A stretch of DNA of 64,000 bases. Source: a virus. The notes under the pieces are model-generated. The model saw nothing but the letters and a program-made list of their open reading frames with translations, did not search any database and was not told the origin of the DNA. Below are positions 44,207-51,464 of this stretch, in pieces (position 1 is the first letter of the stretch; each line of letters opens with the position of its first letter). The translations under genes and the position numbers were made by a program. Location of the stretch: positions 43,282 through 107,281 of the IMG/VR virus record IMGVR_UViG_3300021964_000023. One strand, 5' to 3'.

Positions 44207-44279
44207 GGGGAATTAGCTCATTCGGTAGAGCGCCTGCTTTGCAAGCAGGAGGCGAGCGGTTCGATCCCGCTATTCTCCA
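44207..44279 (+). tRNA. tRNA-Ala(TGC)
   Basis: 73 bases. Acceptor GGGGAAT/ATTCTCC, anticodon stem CCTGC/GCAGG with loop TTTGCAA. Follows tRNA-Arg by four bases. Confidence 0.95.
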
Positions 44280-44281
44280 TT

Positions 44282-44974
44282 ATGTACTACTTCCCAGACA
44301 CTGAATACGTTTACTCAAGTCTTATGAGTGGGTTTTTTAAACAGGAAGAAGTTAATCCTGCACTAAACATTCTTAACCTTAACTACGAAAAAGTTAGGGA
44401 TGAGTATGAATCCGTTGAAAATCAACTGGTCTATACTAACTGGCATAGTAACAACGCATATAACACCATTGAAAAAAATCCATATGAAGGATGGAAAGTT
44501 GCTGCGATGTATGCAAAGTATCATCCAACAATGGAGTCTAGACTTCCTGAATTGGAAAAAATGTATGATCAGAGAGTATATCTTGATCCCCAAAGGGGAA
44601 TTGCCTATACAGAGAATGCTAAAAAACTACCAACACTATTCAACCTGTGCTATGAAGCAGGACTACGTGTCCGTGTTGGTGTAAGTGTTCTTGAACCTGA
44701 AAAGGTTATTGATTGGCATACTGATCCAGATCCTACTCTTGATGATGATATGATTATTAGGGGTCTATGGGGAATAAAAGTTAATCCACAGAATCAAGAG
44801 ACTTGCCAGATCATGCTCAATAGTAAAGTTGATGGCGTGATCAATGAAGTGATGATGAACAATAGGATGCACTTCTTCTGGGGAAGAACTCAGCATCATG
44901 TATTCAATAATTTGACTACTCCTAGAGTTTGTCTCTGTTTTGATAATATTGTTCCTCGACAGAATCTTCTCTAA
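44282..44974 (+). CDS. Asp/Asn beta-hydroxylase-like 2OG-Fe(II) oxygenase
   Basis: 230 residues, starting two bases after tRNA-Ala, so it is expressed from the tRNA promoter. LEPEKVIDWHTDPDP holds the HxD ligands, QHHVFNNL the distal histidine and TPRVCLCFD the 2OG-binding arginine. It is the same type as the genes at 30492 and 48194. Target unknown. Confidence 0.75.
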   Translation: MYYFPDTEYVYSSLMSGFFKQEEVNPALNILNLNYEKVRDEYESVENQLVYTNWHSNNAYNTIEKNPYEGWKVAAMYAKYHPTMESRLPELEKMYDQRVYLDPQRGIAYTENAKKLPTLFNLCYEAGLRVRVGVSVLEPEKVIDWHTDPDPTLDDDMIIRGLWGIKVNPQNQETCQIMLNSKVDGVINEVMMNNRMHFFWGRTQHHVFNNLTTPRVCLCFDNIVPRQNLL

Positions 44975-44999
44975 ATAGTAAACAACCGAAAAAGTGTAT

Positions 45000-45212
45000 A
45001 TGCGACAGTCACTAATATTAGCGGCATGTTTAGCACCACTTGGATTGATCTTTATTATTATGAAACTTGCTGTTTGGATGTCTGCTGTCAATACTGAACA
45101 GGATTATGTCAGACAAGAACCTTTACGAAAACGAGGACCCTTTGTGGCAAACCCATATGAGGACGTTGATGCAGAGGAAGAAGAATATGGAAATCGCACA
45201 GACTATAGATGA
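45000..45212 (+). CDS. Small membrane or exported protein
   Basis: 70 residues from the ATG at 45000 (a GTG at 44994 adds two). A hydrophobic N-terminus (6-30) is followed by a charged, acidic tail with Tyr residues. It overlaps the next gene by 107 bases in another frame. Not recognised. Confidence 0.6.
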   Translation: MRQSLILAACLAPLGLIFIIMKLAVWMSAVNTEQDYVRQEPLRKRGPFVANPYEDVDAEEEEYGNRTDYR

Positions 45213-45333
45213 TGCCCTAGAGGAGTATTATAGCGAGAAGGGTTTACCTGTTCCAAACTGGAAAAGGAATAAAGATCCTCAGTGGTGGACTGATTACTTA
45301 AATGGATTAGGTATTGACAAGGACAATTCTTAG
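45106..45333 (+). CDS. Small hypothetical protein in overlapping frame
   Basis: 75 residues from the ATG at 45106; the ATG at 45187 gives 48 residues and would shorten the overlap. The C-terminal part (EEYYSEKGLPVPNWKRNKDPQW) looks well ordered. Its end carries the -35 box of the next tRNA promoter. Not recognised. Confidence 0.55.
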   Translation: MSDKNLYENEDPLWQTHMRTLMQRKKNMEIAQTIDDALEEYYSEKGLPVPNWKRNKDPQWWTDYLNGLGIDKDNS

Positions 45334-45342
45334 TGTTATACT
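45314..45342 (+). promoter_or_regulatory. Sigma70-type promoter of tRNA cluster 2
   Basis: TTGACA, 17 bp, TATACT, ending 10 bases before tRNA-Asn. Confidence 0.85.
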
Positions 45343-45352
45343 TTCCACATAA

Positions 45353-45424
45353 TCCTCTTTAGTTCAGCGGTAGAACGAACGACTGTTAATCGTTAAGTCC
45401 CTGGTTCGATCCCAGGAAGGGGAG
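45353..45424 (+). tRNA. tRNA-Asn(GTT)
   Basis: 72 bases. Acceptor TCCTCTT/AAGGGGA, anticodon loop CTGTTAA, T-arm CCTGG/CCAGG. No encoded CCA. Confidence 0.94.
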
Positions 45425-45428
45425 CCTT

Positions 45429-45500
45429 GCTGGATTAGCTCAGCGGTAGAGCATCTCGTTTACACCGAGGCGGTCGGCGGTTCGATCCCGTCATCCAGCA
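45429..45500 (+). tRNA. tRNA-Val(TAC)
   Basis: 72 bases. Acceptor GCTGGAT/ATCCAGC, anticodon loop TTTACAC. Follows tRNA-Asn by four bases. Confidence 0.94.
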
Positions 45501-45512
45501 TAGAATAAAATT

Positions 45513-46046
45513 ATGAATTACATAGAAGATTGCTGCCAAATAGTTGGTAACTATAATTTGTCATTTTCTGAAGAAGATATATTAAACTTCATTCAGATCA
45601 GACGTAGATGGTCTGTAGGAACTTTGAGTGTTATAAACTATGCAAAAAATGAGACTAATTATCTCTATGAGAATGATGGATATTTGAATTATCCCAAAGT
45701 TAAACGTATGTATGATTTAGGATTTACTATACAAGCACCACATATTTTGGATCTTACGAAAGACCTTAGAGATCTGAATGAAAAACTTTTTGATATACGC
45801 GGATGCGATACAATAGGAAATTTTTATTTCTCAAAAGGTAATAATAGTCTTCCTAGTTTTCTTCCACATACTCATGATTACAATGTTGTAGTTAAACCAA
45901 TATATGGTCAGGCAGAGTGGTTGGTTGGGGAAGATACTTTTACTGCTGGACCTGATGATGTTATATTCATTCCTGCAAAGTGTCCTCACGCAGTTACTAA
46001 AGGTGAAGAACCAAGATTATCGATAACTTTTAATTTAGATGAGTAA
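45513..46046 (+). CDS. Cupin-like protein
   Basis: 177 residues. FLPHTHDYN gives an HxH pair, and the following strands (VVKPIYGQAEWLVG, VIFIPAKCPHAVTKG) have the spacing of a cupin barrel with a distal His. It may be a small 2OG oxygenase or a metal-binding cupin without oxygenase activity. It follows tRNA-Val by 12 bases. Confidence 0.6.
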   Translation: MNYIEDCCQIVGNYNLSFSEEDILNFIQIRRRWSVGTLSVINYAKNETNYLYENDGYLNYPKVKRMYDLGFTIQAPHILDLTKDLRDLNEKLFDIRGCDTIGNFYFSKGNNSLPSFLPHTHDYNVVVKPIYGQAEWLVGEDTFTAGPDDVIFIPAKCPHAVTKGEEPRLSITFNLDE

Positions 46047-46051
46047 AGACC

Positions 46052-46300
46052 ATGTTAGTACGATGCAAATGTTGCAATAGAGAGTTGCAATCTAATTCTA
46101 TAAAGACTGTTGTTTGTGGTTGTTCTAATTCTCTTCAACTTAGAGGAGATGTGATAACAGCTGTTGATTTATCTAAGGTCATTATTGTAGAGGGACTTAC
46201 TGACAATAAAAAACCAGACACACTATCAAGAGAAGATAGGGTCTGGCAAGAGAACCGACGTAAGCGTAAGGTTCGTAAGTTAGATTTTGATATTAGATAG
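46052..46300 (+). CDS. Zinc-ribbon-like small protein
   Basis: 82 residues. CKCC near residue 5 and CGC near residue 22 can form one zinc site. The rest is basic with a Lys/Arg-rich end (WQENRRKRKVRK). A nucleic-acid-binding role is possible. It converges with the - strand gene, overlapping it by 8 bases. Confidence 0.6.
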   Translation: MLVRCKCCNRELQSNSIKTVVCGCSNSLQLRGDVITAVDLSKVIIVEGLTDNKKPDTLSREDRVWQENRRKRKVRKLDFDIR

Positions 46301-46898
46301 GGTGCATATCTAAGTCTTCACCAATGATTGCATATTGCATACCGTCAGACTTTACTTCTCCAAATTTAAATACTTTTTTAGAAAGTATACTTCTTTGGAA
46401 TGTTCCTTCTTGTTCAGATTCGGAGTTGAATCCTTTATCAAATTTAATTCCTAGAGGGTGAGAGACGATAATATCACCAGGTTGTGCGTGAATTCCTTCC
46501 AACCACTCACCTTTAAGAATTAACTTTCTGAATCTTTTGAATCCAGATACAAGGATTCTAGATCTTTCTGATGCCGTAAATTCGGTAGGGTCGATGACAT
46601 ACTCTGCTTCCCATCCCATCTCACCAAGTCTCCCAGGTTCACCATACCTAATGTTGGTAATGAGATCATGCATTTTTCTATCAATGTCCTCTCTATTGAA
46701 ACCAGACATAAAAAGTGATTTCAACCCTACAGCAAGGTAACTCTTTTTACTGTAATATGGGACAATGAATGGACAAAGGTTTATTTGTTTACCGCCCGAT
46801 ATATAGGGAATTTTAATTTGTAGTTTGTCACCAGGTTCAAACAATTCCTCATCGGTAAAATAACCCATTTCGGATAAATACTTATCAATAACTTGCAT
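46293..46898 (-). CDS. Minus-strand hypothetical protein
   Basis: 201 residues, one of only three - strand genes here. Mixed alpha/beta; GGKQINLCPFIVPYYSKKSY and WLEGIHAQPGDIIVSHPLG are the clearest blocks. No motif allows a function. An extended -10 promoter (46920-46928) fits its start. Being reversed and having its own promoter suggest independent control. Confidence 0.65.
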   Translation of the reverse strand: MQVIDKYLSEMGYFTDEELFEPGDKLQIKIPYISGGKQINLCPFIVPYYSKKSYLAVGLKSLFMSGFNREDIDRKMHDLITNIRYGEPGRLGEMGWEAEYVIDPTEFTASERSRILVSGFKRFRKLILKGEWLEGIHAQPGDIIVSHPLGIKFDKGFNSESEQEGTFQRSILSKKVFKFGEVKSDGMQYAIIGEDLDMHPI

Positions 46899-46919
46899 TA
46901 GATTGACACAGTTTTGATC

Positions 46920-46928
46920 ATTATAGCA
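46920..46928 (-). promoter_or_regulatory. Extended -10 promoter, minus strand
   Basis: On the - strand this reads TGCTATAAT, an extended -10 box 22 bases before the ATG of the reverse gene. No good -35 is seen. Confidence 0.55.
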
Positions 46929-46976
46929 TGGATGTAAAGGTTAATCTTTATTACATATTTGTATCAACACGATACG

Positions 46977-47005
46977 TTGACATGCAACTATTCCCTATAT
47001 AGAAT
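46977..47005 (+). promoter_or_regulatory. Sigma70-type promoter
   Basis: TTGACA, 17 bp, TAGAAT, 29 bases before the ATG at 47034. It forms a divergent pair with the reverse gene's promoter. Confidence 0.7.
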
Positions 47006-47033
47006 TTAAAAGCAAACGTAGCACTGTGCCTTA

Positions 47034-47285
47034 ATGGATCCATCTACTACATATACATCTTCTCTTCTTGGAGTTTATTTTCTCCTTTTGGTTATCGTGC
47101 TAATGATAGCATATGGCGGAGTAGAGGGTACGTTGAGAGTCTTTGCATATCTAGATCTTCAATTTAGATTTGCCATAGTCAAAATTCAGATGTTCTTCAT
47201 TGAGAGGAAACTGAGAAGGAGACTTATTAAAGACACAGAAGACTACACTAAACTCATAAAGGAGATGCAAGATGACCAACGATAG
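47034..47285 (+). CDS. Small membrane protein
   Basis: 83 residues with a hydrophobic segment at about 9-30, then a basic helical tail (IERKLRRRLIKDTEDYTK). It overlaps the next gene by 14 bases. Not recognised. Confidence 0.65.
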   Translation: MDPSTTYTSSLLGVYFLLLVIVLMIAYGGVEGTLRVFAYLDLQFRFAIVKIQMFFIERKLRRRLIKDTEDYTKLIKEMQDDQR

Positions 47286-47535
47286 GGAATTCTCCGACCT
47301 CAAACTTGAGAGGAAGGAATGTCCTAAGTGTGGTGCAATCTGGATAAACGGAGAGCACAGATGGTCTGGAACAGGTAACAAGGGAAATGAATTGGACCTT
47401 GCAGGATTGGTATGTAACAAGTTGGGCGACCACCAATGCATTAATCCCCAAAAAGGTATGGACGGTGGAGATACCTGGGCAAAGCGTCTAGAAGAACTTC
47501 ATAAAAAGAGTGATGAAAATGATGTCAATCTTTAA
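47272..47535 (+). CDS. Small zinc-finger-type protein
   Basis: 87 residues. CPKCG near residue 17 and two later cysteines with a histidine (VCNKLGDHQC) could bind zinc. GEHRWSGTGNKGNELDLAG is a distinctive ordered block. A DNA/RNA- or protein-binding role is likely but unproved. Confidence 0.65.
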   Translation: MTNDREFSDLKLERKECPKCGAIWINGEHRWSGTGNKGNELDLAGLVCNKLGDHQCINPQKGMDGGDTWAKRLEELHKKSDENDVNL

Positions 47536-47749
47536 GAAACCGCTTCCACCAGAACCATTGCCAGACTATGCAACTAAAGAAGAAGTGCAGGAGATGATTG
47601 ATGCTGCCATACGCCGTCACAATCGGAATGCTTCGATTATTAGTATGTGTGTTGGTTGGGTTGTTCTTGCACTTTTTGCTGAAGGTCTTCTTCGACTTAT
47701 CGGAGTAATTCCTCCCGTATTGCCATGGCTCAACATTACCCTGAACTGA
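47522..47749 (+). CDS. Small membrane protein
   Basis: 75 residues from one of several close start codons (GTG 47510, ATG 47513, 47519, 47522). A proline-rich, acidic N-terminus is followed by a hydrophobic segment near 40-70. Overlaps the previous and the next gene. Confidence 0.6.
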   Translation: MSIFKKPLPPEPLPDYATKEEVQEMIDAAIRRHNRNASIISMCVGWVVLALFAEGLLRLIGVIPPVLPWLNITLN

Positions 47750-47904
47750 TTGGTATTGTTTTACTGTTAGTGTTTGCCGTCACAATGTTCTATCAGGGGA
47801 CATTGATTGTGACAGGCAAACGTGGTTATAGGCACTGCGAACGAGAAAAACAAAAAATGGAAAGTGCTCGCAAACAAGTAGAAGAATTATTTAAGAAAAA
47901 ATGA
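47725..47904 (+). CDS. 59-residue membrane protein
   Basis: ATG at 47725 inside the previous gene. One hydrophobic segment (8-30) and a basic coiled tail (KQKMESARKQVEELFKKK). Its stop overlaps the next ATG (ATGA). Confidence 0.6.
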   Translation: MAQHYPELIGIVLLLVFAVTMFYQGTLIVTGKRGYRHCEREKQKMESARKQVEELFKKK

Positions 47905-48071
47905 GTCCAGAAGAGAAGAGGGAATTTTACAAATCTTTGAGAGAAAGGGTCCATCAGTTGAGAATGGGACATCTTTTTGAAGAACCATGCCCACTTTATG
48001 AACCTGAATGGGACGACTGTATTTGGGATTGCAGACTAACCTACGATCATGATGAAGAAGATGCCGCTTAA
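47901..48071 (+). CDS. 56-residue acidic protein
   Basis: Starts at an ATGA overlap. Helical N-terminus, then a Cys/Trp/Asp-rich end (EEPCPLYEPEWDDCIWDC) with three cysteines, possibly metal-binding. Not recognised. Confidence 0.6.
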   Translation: MSPEEKREFYKSLRERVHQLRMGHLFEEPCPLYEPEWDDCIWDCRLTYDHDEEDAA

Positions 48072-48168
48072 TGAATTTTGGGAGTTTATCTCCTATGTAA
48101 TGTATCTTTATGTTGCTTGGGTAAGTGGCATTCTTTTGGGATACGTTATCCGCAAAATGGAAGAATAA
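48052..48168 (+). CDS. 38-residue membrane protein
   Basis: Starts inside the previous gene; an ATG at 48061 is an alternative. A single hydrophobic segment (about 10-32) with a charged end. The stop codon is part of the following late-type promoter. Confidence 0.5.
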   Translation: MKKMPLNEFWEFISYVMYLYVAWVSGILLGYVIRKMEE

Positions 48169-48171
48169 ATA
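48164..48171 (+). promoter_or_regulatory. Late-promoter-like AATAAATA
   Basis: A 7 of 8 match, 22 bases before the ATG of the next oxygenase gene. Confidence 0.55.
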
Positions 48172-48193
48172 ATCAAACACTTTTTTAAAGATA

Positions 48194-48799
48194 ATGTTTG
48201 TTGATCCTAGTCTTAGTAGAATAGATACTTCGATCTTCACTGATAATTATGGACAGATCAGGGAAGATTATATAAAGATGCGTAACTATGACTTCTTTAT
48301 TGATTATTCTCATACGTATGATTTGACAGCAAATCCTGGTGATGATTTTCTGGGGTTTACGCCAACCTTAACTCCAGATAGTCCTTGGAAGATATGTCCT
48401 CTCATATTCAATAGGAAAGATATTAAGAGAACTCCGAAGTTATGTAGAGAGTGTTTTACTACGGAGTTGCTTTTAAACCAACCTATTCGACCAGTACTGG
48501 CAGTCTTCTCCATTTTAGAACCAGGAGTAGAGTTAGAACCACATAGTGATGGTGATCAAAGAATTGATCCCAACTATGCAGATTCTAGTGTAATTAAGTT
48601 TCACTTTGGATTGGATGTCCCTCCAAATGGAGATTGTGGACTAGTAGTTAATGGTGAGAAGAGAGTTTTGGAGAATGGAGATTTAAATTTGTTTGATGAG
48701 AAGTTGTCTCCTCACTACGCATATAACCAATCAGCATCTCGTAGGGGTGTGCTAATCGTCTCTTATATTAGAGATGAAGTATTGACAGAACTGGGTTAG
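48194..48799 (+). CDS. Asp/Asn beta-hydroxylase-like 2OG-Fe(II) oxygenase
   Basis: 201 residues. LEPGVELEPHSDGD gives HxD, and HYAYNQSASRRG the distal histidine and arginine. Same type as at 30492 and 44282. Its 3' end contains the promoter of the next tRNA gene. Target unknown. Confidence 0.75.
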   Translation: MFVDPSLSRIDTSIFTDNYGQIREDYIKMRNYDFFIDYSHTYDLTANPGDDFLGFTPTLTPDSPWKICPLIFNRKDIKRTPKLCRECFTTELLLNQPIRPVLAVFSILEPGVELEPHSDGDQRIDPNYADSSVIKFHFGLDVPPNGDCGLVVNGEKRVLENGDLNLFDEKLSPHYAYNQSASRRGVLIVSYIRDEVLTELG

Positions 48800-48810
48800 T
48801 ATTGTACAAT
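48782..48810 (+). promoter_or_regulatory. Sigma70-type promoter of tRNA-Pro
   Basis: TTGACA, 17 bp, TACAAT, ending 10 bases before tRNA-Pro. Confidence 0.85.
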
Positions 48811-48820
48811 AACTGAGTGA

Positions 48821-48894
48821 CGGGATGTAGCTCAGTTTGGTAGAGCACTCGCTTTGGGAGCGAGATGCCGCAGGTTCAAATCCTGTCATCCCGA
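48821..48894 (+). tRNA. tRNA-Pro(TGG)
   Basis: 74 bases. Acceptor CGGGATG/CATCCCG, anticodon stem CTCGC/GCGAG with loop TTTGGGA. No encoded CCA. Confidence 0.95.
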
Positions 48895-48919
48895 TTTTTT
48901 ATATAATCTTTTGTCACAG

Positions 48920-49543
48920 ATGTACGTAGAAAAGTATAAGACTGCAGAACCCGTAATTCAAGGGACGCATAGAATTGCAGAGCAACCTCTTGTTTATTAT
49001 CGGGAAGTCATTCCATCAAAGATCATTGATGTAATGGTAGAAGAGCTTCGTGAGATGGAAGAGTTTAATGTTCCATTTGAAGATGCTGAAGTTGGAGGTG
49101 ATCGTTTTGGTAAGATGGATCACTCCGTCAGAAATTCAAAATTAAATTGGTGGTCTGAAGAGCATTGGTCAACTAGCGTAATCTCTCATTACATTGGACT
49201 TGCAAATAGAAAGTATTGGGAGTATGACCTGAATCTTCTTGAGAGTATTCAGATATCTGTTTATAATAAAGATGGTCATTATGATTGGCATAGTGATTAT
49301 GGTACTTCTACTAATGGGAACTTTACTAGAAAGTTAAGTGCTAGTGTTCTGGTTAGTGAACCTACTGATTATATTGGTGGAGATCTTGAGTTCATTGATT
49401 ATCATGGCAATATAGTAAAGACTCCTAAAGAAAAGGGAACTATTATTGTTTTTGATTCTAGAATTCCTCATCGTGTAACACCTGTAACTCATGGTAGACG
49501 AGTCTCTCTTGTAACCTGGATGTACGGACCTAAACTAAAATGA
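48920..49543 (+). CDS. Prolyl-4-hydroxylase-like 2OG-Fe(II) oxygenase
   Basis: 207 residues from the ATG at 48920; an upstream frame start would lie inside tRNA-Pro. YDWHSDYG gives HxD, SASVLVSEP and GGDLEF follow, and SRIPHRVTPVTHGRRVSLVTW holds the distal His and the Arg. This is the classical P4Hc/PiuC pattern. It follows tRNA-Pro by 25 bases and overlaps the next oxygenase (ATGA). Confidence 0.88.
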   Translation: MYVEKYKTAEPVIQGTHRIAEQPLVYYREVIPSKIIDVMVEELREMEEFNVPFEDAEVGGDRFGKMDHSVRNSKLNWWSEEHWSTSVISHYIGLANRKYWEYDLNLLESIQISVYNKDGHYDWHSDYGTSTNGNFTRKLSASVLVSEPTDYIGGDLEFIDYHGNIVKTPKEKGTIIVFDSRIPHRVTPVTHGRRVSLVTWMYGPKLK

Positions 49544-50187
49544 TCACACACCCTTGGCCAAGATTTACAAAAGAAGGATTTAAAAAGACAAAGGTTCCTG
49601 ATGACCTTTATCTTGATATGGCAGTTGCATACAATCAAGCAAGATTTACCGACATTCAGCAAGACTATTATTATGAAGAGCACTATGGTCATTCTGTTGC
49701 TGGTGGATCGGTTGCAATGTATGACAACCCAAGACCATTTTATCTGAGAGCAAATATACAACAGCATATCTTCCGTCGTTGGGCAAAGAGACTTCAACCA
49801 ATGATGGAAGAATGGTGTGGTGAAGAACTTGAGTTTATTCAGGGTTATGGAATACGCTCGTATATGAGAGATTCTATCTTATGTGTTCATCGAGATGAAA
49901 TTCAAACTCACATTATTAGTCTTATTGTTCACATCGATGAATATCCCGATGTAAAATGGCCTCTAGATTTTATTGATCATGAAGGTAAGCATCATGAAGT
50001 AACCTTTGAAAAACAAGACATGTTGATGTATGAAAGTCTTTGTGTTCATGCAAGATCAACACCCTTTATGGGTGAGTACTATAGAAATATGTACTTCCAT
50101 TGGTGTCCAGTAGATTGGGATCCTTCCCCATATGAAGAAAATACTCTGAGATATAAGACTATTCAGGAGGCACTAGATGAAGTTTGA
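49540..50187 (+). CDS. 2OG-Fe(II) oxygenase-like protein
   Basis: 215 residues. CVHRDEIQTH gives an HxD (HRD), SLIVHIDEY follows, and YESLCVHARSTPF with YYRNMYFHW supplies the distal His and Arg. It is translationally coupled to the previous oxygenase (ATGA), so the two may act together. Target unknown. Confidence 0.78.
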   Translation: MITHPWPRFTKEGFKKTKVPDDLYLDMAVAYNQARFTDIQQDYYYEEHYGHSVAGGSVAMYDNPRPFYLRANIQQHIFRRWAKRLQPMMEEWCGEELEFIQGYGIRSYMRDSILCVHRDEIQTHIISLIVHIDEYPDVKWPLDFIDHEGKHHEVTFEKQDMLMYESLCVHARSTPFMGEYYRNMYFHWCPVDWDPSPYEENTLRYKTIQEALDEV

Positions 50188-50359
50188 GTTTGATACTTAC
50201 ACGATCCAAGAATGGGAGAATAACTGGGATGAGTTGTTCTCAAGAGTTGAGAATGGAGAAACCATAGGAATTATTAGTGAGGACGGTCACACAGCTGTCA
50301 TGGTGCCCGCTGATGATGAGATGATTAGGTTGTATAGTGAACACGACGAAGCATGTTAG
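50177..50359 (+). CDS. Phd/YefM-like antitoxin
   Basis: 60 residues. IQEWENNWDELFSRVENGETIGIISEDGHTAVMVP matches the Phd/YefM N-terminal DNA-binding fold, with an acidic C-terminal end. In the usual operon a toxin follows; here a tRNA-Ile does. It may neutralise a host toxin or act as a repressor (inference). Confidence 0.7.
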   Translation: MKFEFDTYTIQEWENNWDELFSRVENGETIGIISEDGHTAVMVPADDEMIRLYSEHDEAC

Positions 50360-50363
50360 TCAT

Positions 50364-50435
50364 GGGACTGTCGCCTATTGGTTAAGGCCCACTGCTTATA
50401 ACGGTGTGAACTGGGTTCAATTCCCAGCAGTCCTA
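50364..50435 (+). tRNA. tRNA-Ile(TAT)
   Basis: 72 bases. Acceptor GGGACTG/CAGTCCT (one G-T), anticodon loop CTTATAA in stem CACTG/CGGTG. It would read ATA, a codon rare in cyanobacteria but common in AT-rich phages. Confidence 0.9.
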
Positions 50436-50457
50436 TTTGCTATTCGCAAATAGCAAA
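50436..50457 (+). other. Hairpin filling the tRNA-Ile/tRNA-Met spacer
   Basis: A 9-bp perfect stem (TTTGCTATT/AATAGCAAA) with a CGCA loop begins at the base after the tRNA-Ile discriminator and ends one base before tRNA-Met. It probably directs processing of the precursor. Confidence 0.75.
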
Positions 50458-50458
50458 C

Positions 50459-50531
50459 GCTCCTTTAGCAATCTGGTGAATGCAGCGAACTCATAATTCG
50501 CCTGAGGCGTGTTCGATCCACGCAAGGAGCA
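50459..50531 (+). tRNA. tRNA with CAT anticodon (Met, or Ile2 if lysidine-modified)
   Basis: 73 bases. Acceptor GCTCCTT/AAGGAGC, anticodon stem GCGAA/TTCGC with loop CTCATAA. The mature identity (elongator Met or Ile2) cannot be settled by eye. Confidence 0.88.
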
Positions 50532-50532
50532 C

Positions 50533-50561
50533 TTGACGTAATAACGTCATACTAGTAAAAT
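50533..50561 (+). promoter_or_regulatory. Sigma70-type promoter with internal palindrome
   Basis: TTGACG, 17 bp, TAAAAT. The palindrome TGACGT-AATA-ACGTCA (50534-50549) overlaps the -35 and spacer and could be an operator. Confidence 0.75.
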
Positions 50562-50585
50562 ACTATTGTCAACATTCACAGGACA

Positions 50586-50795
50586 ATGACAATCACTGTA
50601 AAGTTCAAGAAGGACATTCAGACTCTCAAGTCTGCTGCCAATGGAGATCTTTTTCTGGACGTAAAAAATCCTAAACTCTTCAAAAAAGTCCGTCGCTATT
50701 ATGAGAACACTGGTGTTGTATTTTCTGGCGATCCTCTAGATGACTATGACATCCTTATGGAGTCTCTGTTAGCGGACCTTGAATCTGTAGTATAA
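50586..50795 (+). CDS. Small hypothetical protein
   Basis: 69 residues, basic N-terminal half, acidic C-terminus (DDYDILMESLLADLE). It has its own promoter with a possible operator, and a hairpin follows the stop. No family recognised. Confidence 0.65.
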   Translation: MTITVKFKKDIQTLKSAANGDLFLDVKNPKLFKKVRRYYENTGVVFSGDPLDDYDILMESLLADLESVV

Positions 50796-50799
50796 GTTT

Positions 50800-50818
50800 C
50801 CTAGTTCTTAAAACTAGG
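50800..50818 (+). terminator. Hairpin after the 50586 gene
   Basis: CCTAGTT pairs perfectly with AACTAGG around a 5-base loop. No T-run follows, so termination is uncertain. Confidence 0.45.
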
Positions 50819-50843
50819 TGGTGGAGTCACATACCCTAAAATT

Positions 50844-51464
50844 ATGCCAACTAAAAACGACTATAACGAAGACATAAAAGAACTACAAACCCTCAACCAA
50901 GATTTCATTGTCGTATGGGACAATGTTATTCCAGATGATTTTTGTGATTGGTTGGTCCATTACTTAGAAGATAACTCTAGTTATCTTATGGGGAAGCGTA
51001 GTAGAAACTTTATGTCCGATAAGCAGGTAGAGATGCATAACTTCTCTCCTGCTGAAGCTGATGGTCTTCAAAGTTTTGTTAATCAATGCTTTATAGATTA
51101 TGCAGATGAGTATCCATATTTAAAATCATTTCCTTTTGTGAGTAGTTGTGTTCTCCTTCAAAAGACTGAACCCAAAGAAGGATATCATGCATTTCATGGA
51201 GAAAATTTGGGTTGGAATAATAAGAATAGAAGTCTTGCTTGGATGGTCTATCTTAATGATGTTGAAGAAGAAGGAGAAACTGAATTTTTATATCAAGAAT
51301 TAAAACTCAAACCCAAAAAAGGTCGAGTAGTTATTTGGCCAGGATCTTTCACTCATCTTCATAGAGGCAATCCACCAAGAAGCACTAAGTACATTGCAAC
51401 TGGTTGGTATGCTTGTTGTGAAGGAATGGAAGAGCGTTATGTGTCTCCTATGGGACAACCGTGA
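50844..51464 (+). CDS. 2OG-Fe(II) oxygenase-like protein (2OG-FeII_Oxy_2 type)
   Basis: 206 residues. YHAFHGENLGW gives an HxE-type pair, SLAWMVYLND and GETEFLYQ are typical strands, and PGSFTHLHRGNPP and KYIATGWY hold the distal His and Lys/Arg region. It is overlapped by the radical SAM gene (GTGA). Target unknown. Confidence 0.78.
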   Translation: MPTKNDYNEDIKELQTLNQDFIVVWDNVIPDDFCDWLVHYLEDNSSYLMGKRSRNFMSDKQVEMHNFSPAEADGLQSFVNQCFIDYADEYPYLKSFPFVSSCVLLQKTEPKEGYHAFHGENLGWNNKNRSLAWMVYLNDVEEEGETEFLYQELKLKPKKGRVVIWPGSFTHLHRGNPPRSTKYIATGWYACCEGMEERYVSPMGQP

